The notes: generated by a model from the letters alone, not told the origin. DNA of 64,000 nt from Natrinema sp. SYSU A 869 (GCF_019879105.1 NZ_CP082249.1:1364001-1428000); one strand, 5' to 3'. Counted from the first letter of the stretch, positions 33,519 through 42,959 are shown. Made by a program: numbers and translations.

Positions 33519-34736
33519 CTACTGTTTCGTGATTCGAGTGACGAAGGCATCTGTCCAGTTACCATTACTGACTCGGTCTGGCGCGGTGTTGTAGCCGTTG
33601 TGTACCTTGTGGTAGAAATAACCGCTCCCATTTCTGTAACCAACGACAGTGACACTGTGACCATTGATCCATTCGCTGTCTTTGGAATATGGTCCGTTCG
33701 TCATGTTTAGCATCGGTGGATTGTTGTTAGCAACGGCGTCTTCGATATTTCCTTTGATCAACCAGTGGTTGTTGTTTCCATTATAGGAATACGTCCCCTC
33801 TGCGTAGTTCGAGATTCCATTGTCGATATCATTGAAATCCGAAATTCCGTCTGAGTCTGTGCCCATATCGTCATGGAGCCTGTCGATGAGTGCCTCGCGT
33901 TCATCGGCATCGTCCCACTCATCGATACCTTCGTGGTAGCCGATGGCCATCGAACCAGCGATTGGTGAACACCCATCCCACTCGTCCCAAGTGTCATCTC
34001 CTGATCCGTAAGAAGTAGTGCTCGCCCCGCCATCGTCGTACGATTTCCAGTTCGGAACGTTAGAGATAGAGTCGTCTGTACCACCCTCCCAGTCGGGTGC
34101 GTTCAGGTCGTCCCCTTGCAGTGTAAACTGGTCTTCCTTTGTTTGCTTGTTACCCTGTTCGGTCGGATCGTGGGTCGGTTTTAGGTTATCCGCATTGCTG
34201 ACAGCGGGTAGCGGTAAAATTCCGTCCCCACGCAGATCGATCATACGTCGGTCGGTCGTTTCGATACCGAACTGGACGCCGCCTTGGTAGAGGAACCGGT
34301 CGTGGATGGAGACGCCGTTTGCCTTGGCCACTTGGCTGGCACGGTCCACCCGTTTGTGGGGCGCTTTCGATCGCCCAAACGCAAGGACAGGGGTCACTAA
34401 CTGGTCCGCGTCAATAGTGATGTAACCAACATCATCGCCGCGGTTTTCAATCGCAAACACCCACGCTCGGGGCACATACTCAATCGAGTTCTCGCTCTGG
34501 ACTTTCCCGTAGTACAGTTGCGGTGCCCTGACTTCTTCCGGTTGCCAGTCGTCGAACTCCGAGTCTTTACTAATCTGCTTGACGGCGTTTTTTGCAATTT
34601 GTCGAGCCGTCTGTCTGGGAACGTATTCGTCGCTTTGTGCTGATGTGGTGCCTACGGAAGACAAAAGTGTTCCAGTGATGCTTGCTGCTCCGATACCTTT
34701 TATCGCTTTCCGCCGGGTTATTAATTTTCTATCCAT
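33519..34736 (-). CDS. Secreted C39-like/papain-like cysteine peptidase, Tat-exported
   Basis: 405 residues. The Tat signal is TRRKAIKGIGAASITGT (residues 7-23). A propeptide-like region ('WVFAIENRGDDVGYITIDAD' at 92-111) resembles streptopain-type prodomains. The catalytic domain has Cys256 in DEWDGCSPIAGSM and His360 in INGHSVTVVGY, the C39/papain pair. It would be a secreted protease activated by removal of the proregion. Codon use is clearly AT-richer than in flanking genes, suggesting recent acquisition. An ATG at 34751 is an alternative start; the 34736 ATG gives a normal Tat signal. Confidence 0.8.
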   Translation of the reverse strand: MDRKLITRRKAIKGIGAASITGTLLSSVGTTSAQSDEYVPRQTARQIAKNAVKQISKDSEFDDWQPEEVRAPQLYYGKVQSENSIEYVPRAWVFAIENRGDDVGYITIDADQLVTPVLAFGRSKAPHKRVDRASQVAKANGVSIHDRFLYQGGVQFGIETTDRRMIDLRGDGILPLPAVSNADNLKPTHDPTEQGNKQTKEDQFTLQGDDLNAPDWEGGTDDSISNVPNWKSYDDGGASTTSYGSGDDTWDEWDGCSPIAGSMAIGYHEGIDEWDDADEREALIDRLHDDMGTDSDGISDFNDIDNGISNYAEGTYSYNGNNNHWLIKGNIEDAVANNNPPMLNMTNGPYSKDSEWINGHSVTVVGYRNGSGYFYHKVHNGYNTAPDRVSNGNWTDAFVTRITKQ

Positions 34737-34877
34737 GAGACCATACCACATTAAAACTATATAAATAAGTTTCCACCATTACAACCACCAAACTATATAT
34801 GTATAACCATCCAAATATCTGGGCGTTCCTGTGAGATTTTTTATGGTCACGAGTCACTGCCGTCGGGAGGAACCGAC

Positions 34878-35324
34878 TCACTCGAGCCAGCCGCTACTCG
34901 CAGCCAGAATCCGATCGGCCGCCTCGTCGGGCCCATACTCGTCGGTATCGATCTCGAGGTCGGTATCAGGGTCGTCGAACTCCCGGTAGACCACGTGGAC
35001 ACCCTGCTCGTCGATCGGCTCCGCCCGACGGCGATTGCGTTCGAGGCAGGTCTCGAGGCTCGCGGTCACGAGGACGAACCGAACGTCACCCAGCGTCCGA
35101 AAGTTCGTCTGCCACGCTCGCTGATAGAACGTGCCGTCGACCAGCGTGACCCCGGCGTCGGGCGCGTCGGCGACCTGTTCGGCCAGTTGCTCGTATGTCC
35201 GACTCGAGAAGTCGTCGGAGTGGACCGACCGAACCGGCACGTCCCGCGCCGCGAGCCGAGCGCGGACACGGGCCGCGATCGTGGTCTTGCCTGCCCCCGG
35301 CGGCCCGCAGATGACGACGATCAC
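34878..35324 (-). CDS. P-loop kinase, L-seryl-tRNA(Sec) kinase-like / adenylate-kinase-like
   Basis: 148 residues. The start is set at a GTG giving VIVVICGPPGAGKTTIAARV, with Walker A GPPGAGKT at about residues 7-14. Further on are 'VTLVDGTFYQRAWQTNFR' and the lid-like 'CLERNRRRAEPI', as in AAA-type nucleotide or tRNA kinases. The longer open frame upstream is not protein-like. The substrate is unknown; no selenocysteine machinery is visible here, so a tRNA role is not supported. Between it and 35598 I see nothing. Confidence 0.72.
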   Translation of the reverse strand: MIVVICGPPGAGKTTIAARVRARLAARDVPVRSVHSDDFSSRTYEQLAEQVADAPDAGVTLVDGTFYQRAWQTNFRTLGDVRFVLVTASLETCLERNRRRAEPIDEQGVHVVYREFDDPDTDLEIDTDEYGPDEAADRILAASSGWLE

Positions 35325-35597
35325 GCCCGTCGGTAGCCGCCGAGGGCATACCAATAGCGGGGATGTCGATCGTCGACTCGAGGCCGCTCGAGCGTTCAGA
35401 TCGCCGTCGAACGCGCCGTTCTCGAGGGGAGTGCCTCGAGACACCGTCGACAGGAGGTGTCGAAGACGCTGTTCTCGGTCCGGGAGACGGGACACTGCCG
35501 TCGCGTTGTCTTGGATGATGTCGATACCGGTGCCGGTTCAGACCGGGATGGATAGTTGCGGCCCACGGCTGCAAGCTACTGTCGCTCGAGCCACTCG

Positions 35598-36635
35598 TCA
35601 CTCCCAGTCGATCTCTTCGCCGCGACTCGACTCCCGCAGGATGAACGGGCCGATCGCCAGCGTCCGTTTGGCCATCGTTGCGACCCGCAGGATGAACGCG
35701 ATCAACAGCAAGAACGGCGTGACGGCGATCGTCGACGCCAACACGACGATCCACACGAGGATATCCACGCCGAAGAACACCCCCGAGACGGCGTCCGAAT
35801 CGAAAAAGAGGAGCATCGACATCGTGACCACCAGCGACGGGACGGCGACGTACATCATCGCCCGCGAGAGGTTGATCAGCTCCCACTGGAAGTACAGCGT
35901 CTTGAAGTGCTCGCGGGCGAGGCCAAACAGTTTCAGCGACTCGAGCAGGTCGTCGTAGGCTTCGCGAGCCTCGTCGGTAAATGAGTCGGCGTGTGCGTTC
36001 TGAATCCGCTGGGCGCGGAAGATCTTCCAGGAGTAGTTGTAGTCCAGTGCCGACTTGACGACGTCGAACGTTCCGAACTGGGCGTTCTCGAGATCCTCAC
36101 GGATCGAGTCGGCGTGGGTCGTCAGATTGTCGACGAAGTCGTCGACGCGCTCTCTGAGTTCGTCATCCTGACTGTCGGAGACGGCATCGCGGAAGTCGAT
36201 GGCCCGGTCCTCCGACGACGCCACGACCGCCTGCAGGAACGAAGACGGCTCCGGCGGACTGATCGGCGCATCGATCGAGTCTTCGACGTCTTCGCGAAAG
36301 TCGAGTGCACCCTCGAGGCGCGTGCGCTGATCTTCGACGGCTCCGAGTTCCTGAGAGAGCACCAGCGAGTTGATCGTGACCACGAGGGTGACCCCGGTGA
36401 TCAGCGCGGTCGTCAGCGCCTGAAAGAGCGTCCCGGTCGGATCTTTCACTCCCATGAGCGCCCTGAGCGAGACGGGACTGAACCGTGCGGCCGCGAGGAG
36501 ACCGACGAAGACGAAAGCCATGAGGCCGGCGGTGACGACCCACCGGTTTGCGTTCAACAACAGCTGATGTTTCCACGTCGGGTCCGCGCTACGCTCGGCC
36601 ATCGTGTCGCTGGGTTGGGACCCGTCGCCGCTCAT
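35598..36635 (-). CDS. Membrane protein, paralogue 1 of a three-gene cluster
   Basis: 345 residues. Two helices near the N-terminus (about 33-51 and 73-91), a long soluble acidic middle rich in Asp, Glu and Ala (about 100-235), and two or three C-terminal helices (about 250-312). Conserved with its neighbours are 'TINSLVLSQELGAVEDQR' and 'AREHFKTLYFQWELINLSRA'. It is about 79 bases downstream of paralogue 2 on the same strand, so they may be co-transcribed. The family is not assigned; the architecture suggests a channel-like or sensory membrane protein. Confidence 0.8.
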   Translation of the reverse strand: MSGDGSQPSDTMAERSADPTWKHQLLLNANRWVVTAGLMAFVFVGLLAAARFSPVSLRALMGVKDPTGTLFQALTTALITGVTLVVTINSLVLSQELGAVEDQRTRLEGALDFREDVEDSIDAPISPPEPSSFLQAVVASSEDRAIDFRDAVSDSQDDELRERVDDFVDNLTTHADSIREDLENAQFGTFDVVKSALDYNYSWKIFRAQRIQNAHADSFTDEAREAYDDLLESLKLFGLAREHFKTLYFQWELINLSRAMMYVAVPSLVVTMSMLLFFDSDAVSGVFFGVDILVWIVVLASTIAVTPFLLLIAFILRVATMAKRTLAIGPFILRESSRGEEIDWE

Positions 36636-36714
36636 CGTTCGATCCGGACAATACCAGACGGTCTCGGAAATAGCTACGGCAAGAAGTGAACGGAATCCGG
36701 CAATGACGACCGAT

Positions 36715-37743
36715 TCAGCCCAGGTCCTCGTCGCGTTCGGACTTCCGGAGGATAAAGGGGCCCATGGCGAGAGTCCGTTTGGCGACGGTCGCGATCCGGA
36801 GGATGTAGACGATGAAGACGACGAAGGGCGCGATGCCGATGACGAACCCCGCACTGGTCAACCAGACGAGGTTGTCAACGCTTAGCGTCGTCCCAGGGAG
36901 CGCGCTGGCGTCGATGTACATCATCAGGAGTCCCATCGCCACCAGCGCGGGCACGGAAATATAGAGGAGCGCTCGCGAGAGGTTGATCAGTTCCCACTGG
37001 AAGTACAGCGTCTTGAAGTGCTCGCGGGCCGGCCCGAAGAACTTCAGGATCTCGATCATCTCGTCGAGTTCGTCGTCTGCGTCGTCGGACAGCTCGTCGC
37101 CGTAGTCGGCCCGAATTTTGCGGGCGTCGTAGATCTTCCGGGAATAGTTGAAATTGAGCGCGTTCCAGATCACGTCGAACGTGCCGAACTGGGCGTCCTC
37201 GAGGTCGTCCTTGACGACCTGTGCGTTCTCGATCGCGTCGTCGACGTAGTCGGAGACCTTCGCCTGAATCTCGTCGCCGTGGTCGTCCGCCACCGTTTGC
37301 TCGAGGTCATTCGCTTCCTCCTCGACGCCGTCGACGAGTTCGTAGAGGAACGCCGCGGGTTCCGGCGGCGTCACGTCCTCCTTCTCGAGTGAATCCTCGA
37401 TATCTTTGCGAAAGTCCATCGCGTCCTGCATGCGTTCTCGCTGGTCGCCGACCGCACCGAGCTCCTGGGACAGCACCAGCTGGTTGATCGTGACGACGAT
37501 CGACGTCCCCGTGATGATCGCACCGATGAACGCCGAGAAGATCCAAAAGGTGCCGTTGTGTTGTGCGACGATAATTCGCAGGGGCGTCAGTCCGAGCAGG
37601 CTACACCCGACCAGCACGGCGAACACAGTTACCAAGATGACCGCAGTGAAGAGCCAGCGCCCCATCCGAAGCAATACCCACAGCCGCAGGCCGCCGACGC
37701 CGGCCCGTTGACTCAACACGCCGCTCGAGTCCGAATCGCTCAT
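36715..37743 (-). CDS. Membrane protein, paralogue 2 of a three-gene cluster
   Basis: 342 residues, same architecture as its neighbour: two N-terminal helices (about 29-47 and 68-88), the shared motif 'VTINQLVLSQELGAVGDQRE', an acidic soluble middle, then 'AREHFKTLYFQWELINLSRA' and C-terminal helices. The tail 'AKRTLAMGPFILRKSERDED' corresponds to 'AKRTLAIGPFILRESSRGEE' in paralogue 1. It is the closer pair with paralogue 1. The start is the ATG at 37743 (MSDSDSSG). Confidence 0.8.
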   Translation of the reverse strand: MSDSDSSGVLSQRAGVGGLRLWVLLRMGRWLFTAVILVTVFAVLVGCSLLGLTPLRIIVAQHNGTFWIFSAFIGAIITGTSIVVTINQLVLSQELGAVGDQRERMQDAMDFRKDIEDSLEKEDVTPPEPAAFLYELVDGVEEEANDLEQTVADDHGDEIQAKVSDYVDDAIENAQVVKDDLEDAQFGTFDVIWNALNFNYSRKIYDARKIRADYGDELSDDADDELDEMIEILKFFGPAREHFKTLYFQWELINLSRALLYISVPALVAMGLLMMYIDASALPGTTLSVDNLVWLTSAGFVIGIAPFVVFIVYILRIATVAKRTLAMGPFILRKSERDEDLG

Positions 37744-37809
37744 TGAGTGTGAAAAACGGATGACAACGGCGGATAAAATACCCATGCGGGAGTGAGCAAT
37801 CCCGACGGG

Positions 37810-37893
37810 TATAGTAACAACTGAAACGATTTACACGCCGATCGCACAGCCGTCGTGCGATCGGGTGTGCAGTGACTTTCAGTGGCTACTATA
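37810..37893. repeat. MITE-like palindromic repeat, copy 2
   Basis: An 84-bp imperfect palindrome starting TATAGTAACAACTGAAACG and ending CAGTGGCTACTATA, with the central arms CGATCGCAC and GTGCGATCG around AGCCGTC. The right half matches copy 1 at 32159-32234 almost base for base (GGTGTGCAGTGACT then TCAGTGGCTACTA). It lies between paralogues 2 and 3 of the membrane-protein cluster. Confidence 0.8.
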
Positions 37894-37919
37894 GTTGTCA
37901 CTCGTCGAGCCAGAACGAC

Positions 37920-38969
37920 TTACCGCTCCTCGCCATAGGTCACGTCGAATGGCCCTTCCTCGGGATCTTTCTGGGGGATCATCGGACCGACTGACGCGGT
38001 GCGGCGTGTGACGGTTGCGGTCCGGAGGATGTAGGAGACGAGCAGCGCCAGCGGCGAGAGGACGACGACGATCAGTGCGCTCACGACAAACGGGAGCACG
38101 GCCGCACTGACGCTCGGTCCGGTGAAGTCGGCGTACAGGAGACCGACGAGGATCGCCGACAGGATCGATGGAACCCCACAGTAGATCGTGAGCTGTGAGA
38201 ACCGGGTGAGTTCTCGCTGCAGGTACGTCGTCTTGAACTGCTCTCGAGCCACACTGAACAGTTTCAGGGAGCCGATCAGTTCGTTGAGTTGCTCCGTCGC
38301 GGCCGGCGACAGCGAGTCGTGGTAGTCGTTTCGAAGATGGGTCGCGACGTACAGCTGCCAGGCCTCGTCGTAGTTGATCGCCGCCGACACGGCTGAGAAC
38401 GTGCCGAACGCCGAATGCTCGAGCGTTTCGTCCACCCGATCAGCGCGCTGCTGGACGCTGTTCGTATACTGGACGACCGTCTCGCGGACCTCGTCGTCGT
38501 GATCGGCGACGATCTCGGCAAGCTCGACGGCGTTGTGCCGGATCGATTCGATGATTAGTTCGAGCACCCTTGTGGGCTCAGTCGGGGTCGCGGGAACGGC
38601 CGCCTCGTCCGCCACGTCCTCGCGGAACGCCACGACGCCTTCGAACCGGTCGCGCGCTTTGCCCGCCGCACCGAACTCCTGAGAGAGGATGAGCTGATTG
38701 ACCGAGACGACCAGCGTCACGAGCGAGAACGTGCCCGCGATCATGCCGCTGGCAACGCGCGTCACGGAGTTTGGGTTGACGAAGTTGATAATGCCGAGCT
38801 CATGCAGTCCGACGATCAACGCGAAGATGACGACCGAGAGCAGCGCCGCGACGGCTAACCGGTTTCCCTGGATCAGGAACCACTCGTGGAACTGTGTCAA
38901 CGGCCCTGCCTGCCTGCCCACGTCGGCTCCGTAAGACTCGAGCGTCTCGTCGGTCTCGGCGGGTCCCAT
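37920..38969 (-). CDS. Membrane protein, paralogue 3 of a three-gene cluster
   Basis: 349 residues and more divergent. It keeps 'LVVSVNQLILSQEFGAAGKA' (about residues 87-106), the soluble middle and 'AREQFKTTYLQRELTRFSQL' (about 245-264), then hydrophobic helices and the terminal 'TRRTASVGPMIPQKDP'. The start is taken at the ATG at 38969 (MGPAETDE). It is separated from paralogue 2 by the MITE-like repeat, which may have split a former tandem array. Confidence 0.78.
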   Translation of the reverse strand: MGPAETDETLESYGADVGRQAGPLTQFHEWFLIQGNRLAVAALLSVVIFALIVGLHELGIINFVNPNSVTRVASGMIAGTFSLVTLVVSVNQLILSQEFGAAGKARDRFEGVVAFREDVADEAAVPATPTEPTRVLELIIESIRHNAVELAEIVADHDDEVRETVVQYTNSVQQRADRVDETLEHSAFGTFSAVSAAINYDEAWQLYVATHLRNDYHDSLSPAATEQLNELIGSLKLFSVAREQFKTTYLQRELTRFSQLTIYCGVPSILSAILVGLLYADFTGPSVSAAVLPFVVSALIVVVLSPLALLVSYILRTATVTRRTASVGPMIPQKDPEEGPFDVTYGEER

Positions 38970-39202
38970 GGCGATACGTTCCACCGACCCGACAATAAGG
39001 GCCTGCGTTGCACACACCGTCGGCACCGGTATAGACCGTGATCGACGCGGCCCTCGACGGGCACTGTCAGCACGAGTGAACTGGGACGTCCACCAGAATG
39101 AAGAGAACGGCCGCTTCAAGGCCTACACTGAAATACGTCCGCACTGTCAGTCCGGTACATGCTCAATGAGGGAACCGAGATGCAGACGATCCGTCGACGG
39201 CG

Positions 39203-39712
39203 ATGACCCGATCGGAATCGACGCATCGACGGCGAGTACTCGCATCACTCGGAACTGGGATCGCTGTCGCGGCCGCCGGCTGTCTCGGCGGCGACGGGCT
39301 CGGCGGCCAGCCGTCCTATGAGGAGGGGACTGTCAGGAGTGTCAACGCCAGCAATGTCTCAAGCAGAAATGCAACCCAGATGTCCACGGCGGCAGCACTC
39401 GCCCAGCAGCAACCCAACAACTCGGTGACACCGCTCGACCCACTAGAGTTGATCAACCACGAGTTCGTCGTCGAGGACGGCTATCTGGGGTCGACGATAC
39501 AGGGGACCGTCGCGAACACGGGAACCGATCGGATCCAGATCGTCGAAGTGCGAACGCGCGTCTACAACGACGCCGGAAACCTGCTCGGCCGCTATCTCGC
39601 CAGCACCGGCGACCTCAACGGCGGCTCGACGTGGGAGTTTCAGGTCATCGTCCTCGAGTCACCGTCGGATGTCGCTAGCTACGATATCACCGTTCTGGGA
39701 ACCCCCTCGTGA
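39203..39712 (+). CDS. FxLYD-type lipoprotein, Tat-exported
   Basis: 169 residues. The Tat motif RRRVLASLG (residues 9-17) leads to a lipobox AAGC with Cys27 followed by a glycine-rich linker. The C-terminal domain ('GTVANTGTDRIQIVEVRTRV', then 'VYNDAGNLLGRYLAS') is an FxLYD-type immunoglobulin-like fold common in haloarchaeal lipoproteins. It would sit outside the membrane. The role is unknown. It converges with the 39759 gene. Confidence 0.8.
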   Translation: MTRSESTHRRRVLASLGTGIAVAAAGCLGGDGLGGQPSYEEGTVRSVNASNVSSRNATQMSTAAALAQQQPNNSVTPLDPLELINHEFVVEDGYLGSTIQGTVANTGTDRIQIVEVRTRVYNDAGNLLGRYLASTGDLNGGSTWEFQVIVLESPSDVASYDITVLGTPS

Positions 39713-39758
39713 TCGGCGCGAGTGCCGACTCACCGCGACCGGCGGTCACGCCGGTCGG

Positions 39759-40106
39759 TCAGTCGGCCAACTCATCGAGGAGTTCGTCCGCGACCCCGTC
39801 GGAGACGGCGTCGATGCTCACGGCGAGCGTATACGCCGGCCGCCCCTTCCCGGTCGGCGACGTCTCCGCCGGCTCGACCTCGTCAACGAAACCCTCGGCC
39901 TCGAGTTGGTACAGTGATCGGATGACATCGGCCTCGGTAATCGTTCCGACGACCTCCGTATCGACCTCGGGCAGTTGCCGCTGGCAGTGCTGGCGGAGTT
40001 CGTGTGTCTGGACCGGCGTTTGGCCCTCACGGGCGAGTTCGGCGACGCCGAGCAGGATAGCCTGATTGGTCAGTGAGATGGATTCGAGCGGTGACTCGTC
40101 ACTCAT
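39759..40106 (-). CDS. Winged-helix DNA-binding protein
   Basis: 115 residues. A helical N-terminus (SLTNQAILLGVAELAREGQ), then 'TEADVIRSLYQLEAEGFVDE' as the recognition region, and a beta wing with 'GKGRPAYTL' pointing to a winged helix similar to Cdc6-associated or PadR-like regulators of haloarchaea. The ATG at 40106 is used, since the upstream extension is not protein-like. Targets are unknown. Confidence 0.7.
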   Translation of the reverse strand: MSDESPLESISLTNQAILLGVAELAREGQTPVQTHELRQHCQRQLPEVDTEVVGTITEADVIRSLYQLEAEGFVDEVEPAETSPTGKGRPAYTLAVSIDAVSDGVADELLDELAD

Positions 40107-40330
40107 AGCACATACTTGTTCGTGATCAATCGTAATCGTTTCTCTGCCATTCAGAACGGAAACCGGCAATCGGCCCAAGCAGACCGAGTCAGTACACCGC
40201 TCACCGATGGCGCGAGACGTGACTGACTGGTGATAAGTGGTGCAGCCGCGATTCGATTCCGTCTATCGGCGACTGGCGGGAACCTAGATCACCGCTCCGA
40301 TACCCCGCTATCGATTCGGGACAAATCGAC

Positions 40331-41176
40331 TTACGCGTTCTCTTCGTCCTGTAACTCCGCCAGTTCGGCCTCGACTTCGTCCTGCTCGCCGTTCTCGAGT
40401 TCCGTGAGCTCTTCCTCGTCGACCTCGGCTGCCGCGTCGGTCTCTGCCTCCTCACCGGACGCCGTCTCCGTGTCGGTGTCGGCTCCGACGTCGGACTTGA
40501 GCGTCTCGAGTTCGGCCTCGACACCACTGTCGGTCGACAGCTGCTCGAGTTCGCGGTCAATGTTGTCCTTGTCCGAGAGCACATCCTCGAACGCGCCGGA
40601 TTCGTGGAGTTCGTCCATCGCGGCGGCGCGGGCCTCCATGTCTTCCGTTTGTTCTTCGGCTCGCTCGATGGCGCGGCCGACGTCTTCGAACTCCTCGCCG
40701 GTGGCCGTCATCGCCTCCGAGACCGTGGAACTGGCCTTCGCGGCCTCGTGGCGGGCCTTCATCGTCTCCTTCTTGGTTCGGAACTCTTCGATTCGGCTCT
40801 GGAGTTCGTTCTTCTGTTCGATCAGCCGGTCTTGCTGGTTCTGGAGGTCCGAGATCTGGCGCTCGAGATCCTCGATCTGGTTCATCTTCGTCTTCTTCTT
40901 CTCGAGGGCACGTCGTCCCAGATCCTCGCGGCCCTGTTGGACGGCAGTTCGGGCCTGATCGTTGTGTTTCTCGACGTTCTCCTCGAGGCGGCGTTTCTGC
41001 ATCTCGAGGCGCTTTTTCTGCGTCGTGAGATCGGCGATGCCCCGCTTGACCTGCTGGAGCTGGTCGCGCATCTGCTCGTAAGAGTAGTCCAGCGTTTCGG
41101 TCGGATCCTCGGCCCGGTTGAGCACCGAGTTGAGCTTCGACCGGATGACGTAGGAGGTCCGAGAGAGGATGCCCAT
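40331..41176 (-). CDS. PspA/IM30 family membrane-stress protein
   Basis: 281 residues, almost entirely coiled coil. The start 'MGILSRTSYVIRSKLNSVLN' and 'DPTETLDYSYEQMRDQLQQV' are typical PspA/Vipp1. After the coiled domain (to about residue 215) comes a very acidic tail (about 65 residues). PspA proteins bind and support damaged membranes; haloarchaeal copies are salt-stress related. Its promoter should lie in the 112 bases shared with the divergent hydrolase gene. Confidence 0.9.
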   Translation of the reverse strand: MGILSRTSYVIRSKLNSVLNRAEDPTETLDYSYEQMRDQLQQVKRGIADLTTQKKRLEMQKRRLEENVEKHNDQARTAVQQGREDLGRRALEKKKTKMNQIEDLERQISDLQNQQDRLIEQKNELQSRIEEFRTKKETMKARHEAAKASSTVSEAMTATGEEFEDVGRAIERAEEQTEDMEARAAAMDELHESGAFEDVLSDKDNIDRELEQLSTDSGVEAELETLKSDVGADTDTETASGEEAETDAAAEVDEEELTELENGEQDEVEAELAELQDEENA

Positions 41177-41288
41177 ACTCGCTACGTATTGCTCGCCGCC
41201 CTTAAAATGTCACTTCAGGAATATCCAATGTCGAAACTGATCGCCGCGGCTCGTCGATTTGATTACGCGCCGCAGTGAGTATCCGTCT

Positions 41289-41912
41289 ATGACCGACGTG
41301 CTAATCCCCGGGAGCCGCGACGTTCGTGGAACCCTCGAGGAACCGACCGACGAACCGCGGGCCGTCGTCGTCGCTTGCCCGCCCCATCCCCAACAGGGCG
41401 GCTCGAGGAGCGATCCTCGCCTCGTCGCCGTCAGCGACGCCCTGACCGAGGCCGGTATCGCCTGCCTACGCTTCGATTACGGGTCGTGGGACGAGGGTCA
41501 CAGCGAGCGAGAAGACGTTCGCAACGCCGTCCGGTGGGCTCGCGACGAGTACGACGAGGTCGATGCCGACGGACTCCCGGTCGGCGTCTTCGGCTACAGT
41601 TTCGGCGCGTCGCTGGCCCTACTCGCGTCGGCCGATACCGACCCCGACGCCGTCGCCGTCCTCGCTCCGACGGCGCGGCTCGACGACGACCTCAACGCGC
41701 TCAAGACACTCGGCGGCCTTGAAGCACCGGTTCACGTCCTCTACGGCGAGCGGGATACGACCGTCGACTGGGAACCGGTAGTCGAACGAGCACGCGAACG
41801 CGGCGACGAGACCACCGCGCTAGCGGGCGACCACTTCTTCCTCGGGAAGCACGACGAGATTGCGACGACGGTACGGTCGTTCTTCGAACGGACGCTGCTC
41901 GAGGTGGCGTGA
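41289..41912 (+). CDS. Alpha/beta hydrolase (dienelactone-hydrolase-like)
   Basis: 207 residues. The nucleophile elbow is GYSFGAS (about residues 107-113), an acid region is in 'VLYGERDTTVDWEP' (about 152-165), and the catalytic His is in 'AGDHFFLGKHDEI' (about 179-191). It begins with 'HPQQGGSRSDPRLVAVSDAL', common in the CocE/short hydrolase group. The ATG at 41289 is the first good start. The substrate is unknown. Confidence 0.85.
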   Translation: MTDVLIPGSRDVRGTLEEPTDEPRAVVVACPPHPQQGGSRSDPRLVAVSDALTEAGIACLRFDYGSWDEGHSEREDVRNAVRWARDEYDEVDADGLPVGVFGYSFGASLALLASADTDPDAVAVLAPTARLDDDLNALKTLGGLEAPVHVLYGERDTTVDWEPVVERARERGDETTALAGDHFFLGKHDEIATTVRSFFERTLLEVA

Positions 41913-42059
41913 CTGGCATCGAGACCAATCAGGATCGCAAATATTCCCGAGCGGCAATCAGTCACTGCCACCCGTGAGAATCGCTTTTCCTCGCGCCGCG
42001 AGTAAGCCGGCCACTGTGGCACCGATTCAGGACCGAGCCCGGCACGGCCGTGCGAACCG

Positions 42060-42959
42060 ATGACCGCAGCCCATCCCGAATCGATCCAGCGGGCAGAGAC
42101 GTGGACCGAACTCCAACAACTGCTTTCCCAGGAGATGTGGATGGGCGACATCGGCCGCCACCGCTCGCCCTACGTGTTCCGTGGCGTCCCGGATGAATCG
42201 TTCAGCCTCGAGACGCCGATCAGTCGCTTCGTCGTCGACTCCGGACAGTGGCACCTCGAGCCCCTCTTGCTCCGGAACTTCGCTCAGTACGCGGCGGGCG
42301 AAATCGACGAACCCCAATCGATCTGGCACCTACTCTCGATCGCCCAGCACTACGGGCTGCCGACCCGGCTACTCGACTGGTCATTCTCGCCGCTCGTCGC
42401 GGCGTACTTCGCGACCCGCACCGGCGACACCGGACACGACGGCGCGATCTGGGCCGTCGACTACCGGAAACTACACGCCGATCTCCCCGATTACTACCAG
42501 GACGTCCTCGAGGTGACGGAAACCTACATGCTCGACACGCACCTCCTCTCGAACGCGACCCTCGAGTACGCCCTGCGCGAGGATACTGGTGACGGACACG
42601 GACCGACCCGAAACCTCAACGACGTCTCCCGCGTGAACGAACTCTGGCAGGAACTGTGGGCACCCGAAAACGAGCGCGACGACGAGTACGTCATGTTCTT
42701 CCGGCCGCCCGCGATCGACGACCGCATCGTCAACCAGTCGGCCGTCTTCTCGTTCCAGTCCGATCCGCGGCTCGTCTTGGACCAGTGGCTCGCGGACCGC
42801 CCCGACTGCTACCGCAAAATCGTCATCCCGGGTGAGCGCAAACTCGAGTTCCGCGACAAACTCGACCAGATGAACATCAATCACCGGACGCTGTTTCCCG
42901 GACTCGAGGGGTTGGCGACCTGGCTGAAACAGTACTATCAGCCACAATCGGGGGAGTGA
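42060..42959 (+). CDS. FRG domain-containing protein
   Basis: 299 residues. The FRG domain shows the motif YVFRGVPDESFSLETPISRF (about residues 38-57) and the second region 'YGLPTRLLDWSFSPLVAAYF' (about 98-117). FRG proteins are widespread and may be nuclease- or toxin-like, with the function mostly unproven. It is a single gene with 'IVIPGERKLEFRDKLDQMNI' at the end. No antitoxin-like gene is adjacent. Confidence 0.85.
   Translation: MTAAHPESIQRAETWTELQQLLSQEMWMGDIGRHRSPYVFRGVPDESFSLETPISRFVVDSGQWHLEPLLLRNFAQYAAGEIDEPQSIWHLLSIAQHYGLPTRLLDWSFSPLVAAYFATRTGDTGHDGAIWAVDYRKLHADLPDYYQDVLEVTETYMLDTHLLSNATLEYALREDTGDGHGPTRNLNDVSRVNELWQELWAPENERDDEYVMFFRPPAIDDRIVNQSAVFSFQSDPRLVLDQWLADRPDCYRKIVIPGERKLEFRDKLDQMNINHRTLFPGLEGLATWLKQYYQPQSGE

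Noticed and set aside
35325-35597. Upstream extension of the P-loop kinase frame
   Set aside because: The extension is Arg/Ser-rich and lacks protein character. The GTG directly before the Walker A strand is a better start.
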